Positions 26,175-37,378 of a stretch of 64,000 bases of DNA are shown one piece after another. A program made the position numbers and the translations under genes. Under the pieces are notes generated by a model. The model saw only the letters and a list, made by a program, of their open reading frames with translations, was not told the origin of the DNA and did no database searches. Within the stretch, counting starts at the first letter, position 1; each line of letters starts with the position of its first letter. This DNA comes from Phialocephala subalpina (lineage: Eukaryota; Ascomycota; Leotiomycetes; Helotiales; Mollisiaceae): assembly GCA_900073065.1 (NCBI GenBank), contig FJOG01000016.1, forward strand, positions 976,461-1,040,460. The letters are read 5' to 3'.

Positions 26175-27192
26175 ATCATCTTGAAAGAGCTCGGAATGAT
26201 TTCGAAGTCTCTCCATGCATACTTTCCTCTGAGATTAGTATCCTCGCTCTGCCAGTCAGCCTGCCTAGACAGATCGTCGTCGACTTCCTCACCTCATCTT
26301 GGGCCGATTTCAGAAGTTTCCAGTGCATCCACGCATAGAGTTCTTGGAAGTCAGCAAATAGGAGCAAACAACGAAGTACTTTCAATTTCAAATCACCATA
26401 ACAGCTGTTTTCCGAATCCATAAACCCTTATTCTGGCAAACTCGGACTTGGCAAACATCTTCCATCCGAACACTTCGGTTAAGCCCCTGAAGAAACAAAC
26501 CAGAATAAAGTTTCGTTTCCGTACAGCCTCGTATCCTCATGCGTCGTGACAAACAGACCACGTGTACGCGTTCCCGGGTCAAGTATAGGCGTGCCAAGAC
26601 AAAACCAAGACGTCGCAAGGGCTGTCAAATTGATTCTTGGGACGAAGGATGATTGGCGCTTTTGTATTTCATGGCACCGAAACAATGTGGATGGTGTTCA
26701 GAAACGGGGGAAATGAGATGAACGCCTTGCCACTTGTGCACTGCTTAGATAGAGTGCCTAGGGAAGAGACATGATTCAAGAGACGAGGGTCAAGAGCTTG
26801 AAATATTTCCGAGCTCGCCGAAGAGGAGAGGAAGTCTAGACCATCGATTCAGTTTGTTTCGCCCAACTTTGAGGCGCACAAAATTAAACTTCAGATAGAT
26901 AGACTTGGGCGTGGCTTGCAAACGTCTCTTTTCAGCCACCGGAGTTTCTATCAGAGAGTCGTTCCGATGTTGTGAGGCTGTGAGCTTTGTGATCAGAAAG
27001 GAGAGAAGTGACCGAAGGCAGTTCCCGAAATTTCAGTATCTCGGACCTCGCATTCGGCAGCCTCGCATCCGATGACCTAGTATCTCAGCCTCTCGTCGTC
27101 GGGAACATCCTTTCTTCAACACCGGCAACTTCCATCATCGCATCGATTTCCAACTTCTCACGTGTTACCCCTTCCAAGACTCAGGAGACGAG
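26175..27192. other. Intergenic region, no gene recognised
   Basis: About 1 kb between the divergent carbonic anhydrase gene and the dioxygenase pseudogene. No domain-bearing frame, RNA gene or repeat is seen. Confidence 0.4.
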
Positions 27193-28600
27193 ATGGCTCC
27201 CTCCGCAACTCCCGCAGCAGCAGACTCGACCAAGCCATCCATAGCCCAAGCCCGACCTATTCCCGGCCCAAAATCATTCAACAAAGAGCTCGAACTAAAC
27301 GGTAACGACAAATATCCCGCTGCCAAAGCACCCTCTTTCCCCCTTCTCACAGCTTCATCCGCTAACGAATTTAGTATCCAAACTACCTCCCAACATGGGA
27401 TCCAGACCAACACGATCCTCCACTCGAGCCGTTTGAGCATATCGAACACGGGAAAGACGCAGACCCTGCCTTCCCAAACTTACTTTCTCCAAGGGTAAAG
27501 GTTGAAGAACTAACGCCTAGTATTAGGTCTAAGATTTCGGGATTACAGTTAAGCGAGCTGAAAGATGGTCCTGCGAAGGATTAGTTGGCGCTGTTGTTGG
27601 CGAAGAGGAGATTATTAGTCTTTACTGATCAAAACGTCAAAGATGCTATCGAATGGGCGTCCTACTTCGGCCGTCCTTACACCCACCTCACATCAGGCTC
27701 TCCCCAAGATGCACCAGAAATCCACCTCGTGCATCGTGGGGCTGGAGATCTTTCTACAGAGCGCTTCATGTCGACCCACAACTCGTCGGTTGACTGGCAC
27801 TGCGATTCATCATTTGAAGTCCAACCTCCGGGAACATGCAATGGAGGTTCCGAAGAGTGGAGGAGATACGTTGTTTGTTGATCAGGTGCAAGCTTATGAA
27901 AATCTCAGCGAAGGCTTCAAGGAGAGATTGCATGGACTTAGGGCGGTGCATTCGAGGAAGGAGCAGGGACAAATGAGTCTAGGAAGAGGCGGTGTCGTAA
28001 AACGTGACCCCGTCACTACCGGTACCTCTTTTCCCCTTTCCCCTTCCGCCTTCAAACTTCAACTTTCATAAACAAAACCACCTAACGGGAAAGCAGACCA
28101 TCCAATAGTGCGCACCCACCCAGCAACAGGCGAAAAGGCTCTGTTTGTCAACAGATCTTGTACGCATCCCCTTTTCCCTTTTCCTCCTTCTATCCCATCC
28201 CCATCCCCCCCCCTCTTTTCACTCATTCCTGTCTCGTCGCGTGGGTTACAGAATAAAGGTATGAGCTAACGAAGAGAAAAGTCACACGTTCAATAGTCGG
28301 TTACAAAAAAGAAGAGTATGATAACCTCTTAAACTTCCTCTACGACCACATCGCCTTCGGAGCAGATTTCCGGCACGAATCCGGTGGAAACCTGGCACGG
28401 TCATATTCCGGGACGTGAGTCTTCCCACCTCGATGGCTTTTGGTTGAGGGATGGAAAGGGCAGTGGCCGACAAGAAACAGAATCGACTTGTAGCACACAC
28501 AGCAACCATGAACTGGAACACAGGCGAGCGAAGACATCTAGCACGCATAGCTTTGCAAACTGAGAAGCCATATGAAACTCCGTATGAGAAGAGTGGGTGA
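27193..28600 (+). pseudogene. TauD-like alpha-ketoglutarate-dependent dioxygenase, decayed
   Basis: Intact relatives are Fe(II)/2-oxoglutarate dioxygenases of the taurine/sulfonate (TauD) type. The order of family segments is preserved: PTWDPDQ and LEPFEHIEHGKDADPAFPNL, then KVEELTPSI, LALLLAKRRLLVFTDQ, WASYFGRPYTHL, DWHCDSSFEVQPPGT (HxD iron ligands), GGDTLFVDQVQAYENLS, DHPIVRTHPATGEKALFVN, TRSIVGYKKEEYDNLL and NRLVAHTATMNW with GERRHLARI (distal His and Arg). Lesions: TAG at 27582-27584 where Gln is expected; a deletion with frameshift near 27838; a one-base shift near 28385; and the first intron lacks a visible GT donor. Two later introns are still well formed (starting near 28020 and 28158). 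I infer recent decay of a once functional gene. Confidence 0.8.
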
Positions 28601-29850
28601 TGAATTGATTGAGACGATGAGATATGACAACTTGACAGAGAAGAACGGCAGAATGACTGGGATGAGTTACGATTCGTGAATAGAGAACAACACATGCATA
28701 TATGGAAATAGGCCGAAACAGCCCTCGAAGCCAAACTCGAGATAAATGCTTGAGAATGTCACCTGTATGCTAACATCTGAGCATTCTACCTCCGCTATCC
28801 GTCCGGGAGGTCCACGAACTCTCCTCAAGAATTCATACCACTAACCTAGAAAGCAACCTTAAGTATACACTATTGAATACAACCAAAACCTAACTGGAGA
28901 AAGTCGGAGCTAAGCTCGTCGAGAAAACATAATATACATACCCCTACCTCCCTCTCACCGCCATCAACAAACCAAGAATCCAAGACACCTATCTCCCACA
29001 GCGCCGGCCTAGCCGTCTTTGTGAACAAGTGTGCAAGCTTTGTGCGTACTTTCACACGAGTGCCATAAGCTGGGCGCTGGTGACGGCACCTCGTTTATTG
29101 ACCGTAGTGTGAATATTCGCTGTACTAGCGAAATTGACAATGAAGATTCGAAGTCGACGGCGGGAATAAGTTGTCGGCAGTGAGTGTTGGAACGACAGAT
29201 GAAAAGTATGAATGAGATTCAAGGCAGGAAGAAAATAGCTAGATGAATGTAAAACCGATCGCTGATTTTGAGAACTCGAATAAGGTGTATATTTTTTGCC
29301 CAATGAATGTTCCTCTGAAGTCCGGACATCATGTTCAAGACTTTGGACTTTAAACAAATACTGTAACTGGCAGACAATGCTAAACAGAGACACGCACGCT
29401 ACTTCTCACCGCAACGCTAATCGCCCCAGTGAGTTTGCCCTCGCTGTATTTCTTCCAGGCTGCCTGCACCTCGGCATTAACGTCATATCCCAGTGACATC
29501 GCTGGGAGACAGGATCCTGCCATTTGCATTTTTTCGCGTGTCCTTCAAATGGATTGCGGTCGTATTCCAAGAGTTGTCCGTCTCGTTCTATTTGGCCCGG
29601 TCCATCATGCATATGAAACATGTTTCTGTAATGACTACTCTGCTTCACGATTCTCGTCGTCCTCGCTTTTTGTATCGACTCGCAAATGGTTAAAAGATTG
29701 TGGAGAGCGAGGCGGTCGGAATGAGAGTTGGAGGATGCGGCAGTTGTTCAAATCTGCCACAGGTAACTCCTATCCTTAAATACCACTGCTGGTTTCTCAA
29801 ACTGAATCCCCGCAACCTGAGCATTAAGCCATCTATCATCACCCAATCTC
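28601..29850. other. Intergenic region between two pseudogenes
   Basis: No recognisable gene. On the minus strand around 28900-29150 a frame that shifts once (…IHTTVNKRGAVTSAQLMALV, then KLAHLFTKTARPALWEIGVLDSW) has protein-like composition and may be another gene remnant, but I cannot name a family. Confidence 0.35.
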
Positions 29851-30375
29851 CTAGCTTTGAAACCCTAGAACTCGGTGGTCATCTGCGCGGTGGGTGTGTA
29901 GGTAAAGAGCTGCGTGTTTGCTCATGGTGTAGGGTAATGTGTTTGGGATGAGGACGCGACCATCTTTATAAGAGCGGAGGACGAATTTAGGAAGTATGGT
30001 GGAGAGGTATTGCACTTTATCGAGGATTCCCCAGGCGTCGAGGATCTTTGAGGAGTTTAGAGGGATTTAGATTCCGGCTCCTACCTGTGAGTTTGTTAGC
30101 GAACGGTGTGCCAAGAAGGGTTGGGAATAGAGAGGTGGGGAAGTGGAAGGAACGTACCTCGCCGAATTCAAAAGCTTGTTCGAGGATTTCTGATCAATGG
30201 CTGGCTTGCGAGATTCTGATTGCTGCTGCGAGGCCACCGATGCCGACACCGACGATGGCGATGCGGAATCGGGATTTTTGTCCTCTGTTGCTCTGCTGGT
30301 AGGTGATGTTTTGATGGGGAGGTTGGCAGAGCGGAGATGGGAGGAGAAGTGGAAAGAGAGGGATGAAGAGACCAT
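29851..30375 (-). pseudogene. FAD-dependent monooxygenase (salicylate-hydroxylase type), N-terminal fragment
   Basis: Reading the minus strand from about 30271, the frame gives RFRIAIVGVGIGGLAAAIRIS, the GxGxxG dinucleotide-binding motif of flavoprotein monooxygenases. ILEQAFEFGE follows, then an intron with GTACGT donor, then VGAGI, a stop, IPLNSSKILDAWGILDKVQ, VLRSYKDGRVL and HRADDHRVL, which matches the family's first ~150 residues. Stop codons interrupt the frame (TGA after QASH; TAA where GAGIQ is expected), and the candidate start at 30375 is out of frame. The rest of the enzyme (about 250 further residues, including the GD motif) is absent. Together with the dioxygenase remnant it suggests a lost catabolic locus. 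Confidence 0.75.
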
Positions 30376-31313
30376 GGTTGCGAGATAGTGATGGTGAGAG
30401 TATTGACAGTCGTGTGAAGAGAATAAGGGGAGGAGGAGAGTATATATCCTACCTTCAGCTTATTACCTGTTTGCCTCGAAGAGACAAGAGTAGAGCACCA
30501 CGGTCATGGCTCGGTGCAAGTCGGAAGAGATCTTCTGGGAATGGGGCCATCTCGTGCGGACGGATGTTGAACATCGAACGATGTTGAAGATGTGGTGGAG
30601 GTCGACATGTGAGACGGCCTGCGTGAGGCTGCAAGGCCAACATTTCGCGCCGGTTGATGTTTTATCCGTTTGGTGGGGCAAAATAAAATACACGTCGTAA
30701 CAAGAAAGCAAAGAGAAGAGGCCCCTTTGTGCAATTCGGCCTCGCCGTCTGTCTGCGTTTGTGTCGAGAATTGATGTGGGTTTCACTCATTCACCCCCCT
30801 GACCGGCGGGGCGGCTCGGAGCATCGCTTGTTTCCGGGCTGCACGTCAGCGCACCGGAGAGCGGTAGGTGGAGATCTCGTGGGTATCTCAAGGGGTGTTG
30901 TGCAGCCAGGGGCCATTCAGGAGAAGACGGGCGGGTACAGTAATACTACATATATAGTAGTGTTGCGTGATCCCCTACAGTATCTGATCTTACCTACCCC
31001 AAGGTTTCAGAACCGTCTAATGCTCCCGCCGCTCCCGCCTCACTCATTCTAGATCCGGATGCCCCCCATTATTAGGATCTGCAGGCTTGCGACTGTGAAT
31101 CTTTCATAAGATGGCCCAATATTTATGGAGCCTGATGTCTTTCCAAGCCGAACTCAGGAAAATGATTATATATTTACTCCCATAAAATAGGGTGCCTGCC
31201 CATTGGCAAGTTTTTGAGCTCAGAGTGACCCTCAGTTTTTGTCACAAGTCCCATTTCTTTCACTCATCTTTGCCCTGGAATTAGCCAACACACGTCGCTG
31301 AACGAACGCCTCG
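30376..31313. other. Upstream region of the NO VEIN-like gene
   Basis: About 940 bases with no gene. It contains a short palindrome around 30947-30969 (ACTACATATATAGTAGT) and AT-rich TATA-like sequence near 31165-31190, some 130 bases before the start codon at 31314. Confidence 0.4.
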
Positions 31314-34300
31314 ATGGCGTCGGGACTCATCGGCCGGGCGGTGGCCCGAGTGTTCGTGGAAAAGATCGCAGAGGACCATGGACATATTTCTGCCGACATC
31401 CTCGCGGAGATGTCTGAGAGAGCCCGTGAGGTTGTTCTCAAGAGTATGAGGAATAAGGATCAACTCATCAGCTCTTCTGTGATCACGTAAGTCAAGCACG
31501 TAGGAAAACGCTAGTTGGCTCGTAAAATCTGACAATAGCTCCCAGGTTAGCCAGGAACCTCTATACTAGCAAAGCTCGCTTTGTCTTCGAGCTTCTACAG
31601 AACGCAGATGATAACCATTACACCCGCTGCAAGGCATCGGGCAAGGTGCCATTCATACAATTCTCAATTTACCGGGACCGCATAGTGGTAGATTGTAACG
31701 AGGATGGCTTTACTCCCGAGAACCTCTACGCGATCTGCAGCATTGGTAAGAGTTCTAAGAAGGGGGCTCAGGGGTACATCGGAGAGAAGGGCATTGGATT
31801 CAAGTCGGTGTTCATGGTCGCATCGAAAGTCGACATCCAGTCTGGCGACTTTTCCTTTTACTTTGAACACCAGCCAGGCGACCCAGGCTTAGGCATGATC
31901 TCGCCCGAATGGCAAGAACCCACAAACTCACTGCCTCGTGACACCACGACAAGGATCACGCTTCATCTCCATGACAGAGACGGAGATGGTCCACCGGAGA
32001 TAATTCTACAGCAATTTGAAGACCTACAAGAAACGATGCTCCTGTTTCTCAAGAACATTGGCCGCATTGTGGTCTCACTATATGATGAAGATGAAGAGCT
32101 TGAAAGGGAGACCACCTACTCAACCTCCACAACCTCGGATCAACGTTCTCGACTCACCAAAAAGATAACTGGAAATTCCGTTGATGACGAGGTTACAACC
32201 AAAGACTACCATGTCACAAGGCACACTGCCACAAATCTGGCTCAGAATGACAATAGAGATTACTCCGAGACAGAGCAGGCTGAACGAGCTTATTCGAAGT
32301 CAGAGGTGGCGCTTGCCTTCCCTCTGACCCGAGATTCTAACCCAATTCTCGAGAATCAACACATTTATGCTTTCTTGCCCGTTCGGAAAGAGGGCTTTGA
32401 TGTAGCTGCCCCCACTCCCAAACTTGACCGCCTAGACTTGCCTATCTAACATCTCATGGAATAGTTCTTGATTCAGGCCGACTGGGTCACCCAAGCAAAC
32501 CGGCAAGATATTGTGGTGACATCCCAGAGGAACATTGATCTTGTGCGCGGCGTCGTGGACGCATTCGCCAAGGCTGCCAGGGAATTCTGCAAGCACGAGA
32601 AGCTCCGATATACGTGGATGAGGTTCCTTCCTCAGCTGACGGTCTATCCTTGGGATGGTCTCTGGAAGGAGCTAGTCCAAAAGATTATTTCCAAGATCAA
32701 AGAAATTCCAGTCATCGTCCCCTTCGACGATGGCCCACTGCGACTCATCAGAAACTCCAAGAGATTCCTATTGATGGACCTAGACAAGAATGACGATCCA
32801 CTTCTGGAAGACATTTCACCCAAAATTTACCTGTCTAAGAAATACACAAACTCGGATCTAGACAAATTGATCCAGTGCAGCCTCGACTCCATCTCTATGG
32901 ATCAGAGGTTGGCCAGACTTCGAGCAGATTTGGCACGGTCAGAATCAAAGGTCAAGTCATCCACGACCAACAAGGACTGGCATAACCGCCTGGCACGAGC
33001 TCTCCTCGTGTGCTGGGAAAATGGTTGGGTCGATCGACAGGAGGAAGTCAAGCAGCTTGAGATGCTACCAATTGGGGGGGAGTGGCTCTCTGCCAGCTGG
33101 ACTATCCCTCGTCTACACTTTCCAACCTCAAACGGGATCGAGATTCCTACAGACCTGTGTCTTCATTTGCTTGACGCTGACACACTCGATTCTGCGGATA
33201 GAAAGAAGCTCTTCACATCCCTCGGGGCAACGGAGGCTACGGAACAGGAGATCAAGTCACTCATCCGCCAGAAGCATACGCCGACAACTGTCTTATATAG
33301 TTCGCAGATCAAGTCGCATGTCGAATTCCTATATATGACACATAAAAAGGAGATAAATCCCTCGGCATACTCCCATATATATTTCCATGTCGCCAATGAC
33401 CAGTATATTCACAGGCCACAAAAAGACGACGTATACTTTATCGATCCTCAACCCTATGGCCCCAAGGAACTCCTCGGACTAGATACTAAAGACGACAAGG
33501 GTAACAAGCTAGCGCTATTTCTTCACAACATCTTTGCTGCTTCCTCTCTTTGCGGCTCCGCGAAAGGCCATTCTCTGAGCTGGATCGAGTTTCTTCACTC
33601 TTGCATGGGAGTTCGACACCGACTGCGCCTCACATCTCGCATGGGAGTTCAACACCGACTGCGCCTCACAAACAGCTCTTTATCTAGTACAACCGTGTCG
33701 TTGACGCCGGCTTGCCATTACATTCGACAAAACAAGGCACAGAAACTTGTGGGTCTTCTTCAATACTGCTGGATCGATGAGAAGGACGCCATTATGGGAA
33801 GCAAGGACATTCTCAAGACTCTTAAAGAAACGAAGGTGTTTTGTCTGAATGGTGATTCAACAGAGCTTCAAAACACGATCTTGCCACTCCCGAAACTCCA
33901 AAACCTCTATGCTCAGTACTCAGATGTTGGTTGTGTACCTTTCCTAGCCATTGATGGTCCTTTCAAAGACAGCCATTTATCGAAGTGGATGTTTTTGAAA
34001 GACAATTTCGGCGTTACGGTAGATGACAACGTCTATTTCTACCTGGAAGTGTTGAGAGCTATGGCGGGTTCTGCTTCATCCTCGGAGAAGGTGTACGACT
34101 TGTTCGAGATGATCTACACTCAGTGGAAACAGTCTCCTGACAAAGACGGGGACAAGAAAAAGCTTCGGTATGAGCTCCCTACAAGAATCATTGTTGACAA
34201 TTTATTTACACCAAGGTCAGGGAACTACTCCACGACCACAAGGCACTGGCTATACCGGTTCCGGTAGGCAATTACACCTATGACGAAGTGTTTGGAGTTA

Positions 34301-36929
34301 CAGCAGGCAAAGTTTCCTGGTCGATCCCCATGTCGACCACATGGAATGGGCCTCACGAGATGCTGTGGAACACCCCTATCAAGGCACAGTTCGAGTCAGC
34401 TTTAATCACCATGAATCCCGTCCTTGAGGCATTTTACCGTGATCTAGCAGGTGTACGCGACTACACTTTAGATGACCTTGTCGAGGAGCTTCGGGCGTTC
34501 AGAGACTATTGGTCACGAAATTCGAAGCTTAATCAAGAGATAATCTCCAAAACCACTAGAAAAATCTACATGTACCTTCCACGGTTTATGAAAGGAGAAG
34601 AAGACAAGGAAGGCCTCAGGTGAGTTGCAGTTTTTGTATTCATAGGCGAACACTCTCTAATGGACGGTCATGGCATTAAGGCAAAAGTTTGACTCAGAGG
34701 CACTGATCTGGAAGCTCGTCGGCGGTAAAACACAGTGGTACAAGCTATCAGACTGCATCTGGTCTGGCTCAACTGAAATCCCAGGCAAGGCAATGCTCAG
34801 CGATCAGTGGAGCGACATGAAGGATATTTTTGTCGGCCTCTTGAAGGTTCCAACCCTTTCGTTCAAAATGGTCTATGAAAAGTTGAAGAGCATTGGAGCG
34901 TCGTTACAGACTGGAGTTGCAGAGGCTAAGGAGACACTCGAGGCCTTGAATTCCTTCCTAGCAGTGGGCGACGGAAGACACTCCGACCCCAGTGATGCCC
35001 TCAAGGCCCGTGTGTTCCCCGTCAGACAGCCACAAGGCAACGTGGAGCTCGTCGCGGCAGCGGTGCAGTTTGCCATCCCTGACCGCCAGCATTGGGCGGA
35101 AGCATTCAGAGACAAAGTGAGGATGTTAGACTTGAGCCTCGGCGAAATTCAACGCCTTAAGCCTTTCCTAAAGTGGGCTGGGCTCGAGTCGCGATATCTG
35201 TCTGTCACCGTAAAGGAGGGGTCTGGCATCGACCGAGTTGGATGCATGCCTCTCCGTGACTCCCGGAAGGATATACCACCGAAGGCGCATGCACTTTACA
35301 GGTAAGGCTCTTATTTCAAACTTGACTTGCCATCTTACTTAAAGTGCCTATAATAGGATTGCCAAGCACTTTGGGAGCCCTAGAATCCAGCCTGGCAACC
35401 ACAACCTCTATGATACTTTCAAGAATACTTCACTCTGGACAGTTGACCGTATATTTACCACCCTGGAGCTTGCACAAGATGGAGAATGCCACTACTTTAA
35501 CCAGGATCGTGGCATGGTGCATATTGAAGACGACCTTCAAACGGGCCTCAAGATCTACGTGCCCCGAGACGCCAGGGCCCAGGAGATCTCTTATCTGTCG
35601 GCATTTCAACGGCGACTGCTTGGCTGGATCATGACGCCACCCTGCTCGTCAACTCCGTCGAAGAACCTTTACCCAGCAGCCTTGAGCATTCTCAAGAGCG
35701 TCCTTAGTGCCCATAGGTTCACTCTAGAGTCCTCGCTTGAGGAGGAGGGCATCGGGATTGTGGACTTTGAGGATGATTTCGAGGAGGACGCGGATGCAGA
35801 CAGCTCGCTCCAGGCTAGAAACCCGAGACCAAGCGCCCTCACAGTACATCTACACTCTGCCTCTCCGGAGACTACGGAGTCCTCCTCCAATGAATCTGGC
35901 TCCGAAACTCTCGTCCAGGACGCACCCGCATCGTCAGTGTCATCATTCGGTAGCGCTGGAGAAGCGCGCTCTAGGCAACACAATGAGCTTCCCTTCAGTC
36001 CTAGGTCGTCGTCCTCGTCCGGCAATCCATTCAGTATACCCATCCGGAGCCGCCCCGGTGCGCGCCCACTGCAGCTTGGCCCAGTGGAAGTCGACGTCCC
36101 TGATTCCGTAGACGTCCCTGACTCGGAGTACGTGCGCATTCTGGACATGGCCATCTCGAAAGCTAGGACGGCAACATTACCGGAGCCACATTCGCTCAAT
36201 GTCACAGCGTTGGACGATAGCGGCGAGGAGGACAACCGTCGGATAAAGTACAGGTCCCTTATCGAGCTGACGTGCAAGATCGGAGCCGCTGGGGAGCTCT
36301 TTGTAAGAAACCTCTTCCCTTGGAACGCATGATAGGGTGACTAATATGGTATTATCTAGGCTTTTGTGTTTCTCTCCCGTCTCTTGCCAAACTTTACAAT
36401 GGAAAACTGGCAAAGCACGATTCGGCGATACGTCAAAGCCCATCCTGACTACGCCGACTTGGAGCCATGGACGGGACAGGAGACGTCGGACATCACCTAC
36501 AATGATACTGACGGGACACTGGTCCAGAAGCTTATTGAGTGTGGGTACTTGGAATCTACCTGGTCGAATGTACGTGCCAACTTCTTTATTGAAGTCAAAA
36601 CAACGATCGGACCCTGTCAGAGGCCGTTCTACATGAGCGATGGCCAGTACCAGAGGGTAAGATTTGCACGTTTTCCAGTTATACGCACGCCATTCTAACG
36701 TAGGTTCTAGATGCAAAGCTCCTCCAACACAGGTCTCTTATCGTCCAGAGAGAACGTTTACATCGTGTTTCGGGTATTCGATCTCGGCAAGGACACTATG
36801 GACTTCCGGGTTTTCATCGACCCTGAGAAGCACCGGCAGCAGGGCACACTCAAGTTTTCTTCTGGCGGGTGGACCGTGGTCCCGGGGCCTAGTCCTCCGT
36901 CTGGAGCAGTTTTAGGGTTAGGGGTTTAA
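31314..36929 (+). CDS. NO VEIN-like GHKL ATPase with C-terminal DUF3883 (nuclease-like) domain
   Basis: Eight exons: 31314-31486, 31546-32401, 32465-34167, 34221-34619, 34681-35301, 35357-36302, 36360-36656 and 36711-36929, together 1,737 residues. Residues ~60-160 form a histidine-kinase-like (GHKL) ATP-binding fold: FVFELLQNADDN (N box), VVDCNEDGF (DxGF-type G1) and GYIGEKGIGFKSVF (G2). This is the arrangement seen in sacsin, NO VEIN and related large ATPases. The middle (~350-1,300) is unassigned. A Ser/Glu-rich acidic linker (~1,380-1,500) leads to a C-terminal domain (~1,550-1,700) with IGAAGELF, DITYNDTDG and FFIEVKTT, matching DUF3883, which has a restriction-endonuclease-like D...ExK pattern. 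A 12-residue tandem duplication lies near residue 720 (33603-33680). All exons join in frame without stops, so the gene looks functional. Its role is unknown; comparable bacterial architectures are associated with defence. Confidence 0.85.
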
Positions 36930-37378
36930 TTCGATAGTAACGACGCCTCTATCTCTCTGGGCTACAATATTGAAAGTCATTCAAATAGTAATCTCTGTAA
37001 GCCCCCTTTTCCCCTTTCACTTAGGAAGCAAGTCACTCTCCTAGTGTTCTAATTTCAACTCGGACATTCACTCGATTACCGCCACCGCGGAACGGATAGA
37101 AGAGTGGAGCAGAGCCTCTGATATTTAGTCTGGAGGGGGACACTGAGACATATCTCAATGTCCGGATGCCCTTCAAATTGGGACACGTGCAACCAGTCAC
37201 GGTCAACGTCGCAGGCCAAAGATAAATTGATGTTTGGAATGCTTATTTGTACACTCTATCCTATATCTCTACTATATATACAGTCATGATCATAACCCCC
37301 TCTCAAAACTCCAACCATGCCAAACAGATCAACAGATCTAAGTAACAAAACAAGATCAAGAATCAAAATTCTCCAAAA
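36930..37378. other. Intergenic region between convergent genes
   Basis: About 450 bases between the 3' ends of the NO VEIN-like gene and the sugar transporter gene. No coding or structural feature is seen. Confidence 0.5.

Noticed and set aside
23791..30375. A secondary-metabolite or catabolic cluster including the secreted protein and carbonic anhydrase
   Set aside because: No backbone enzyme, regulator or transporter is adjacent, and the two oxidative enzymes are pseudogenes. The others have unrelated roles.
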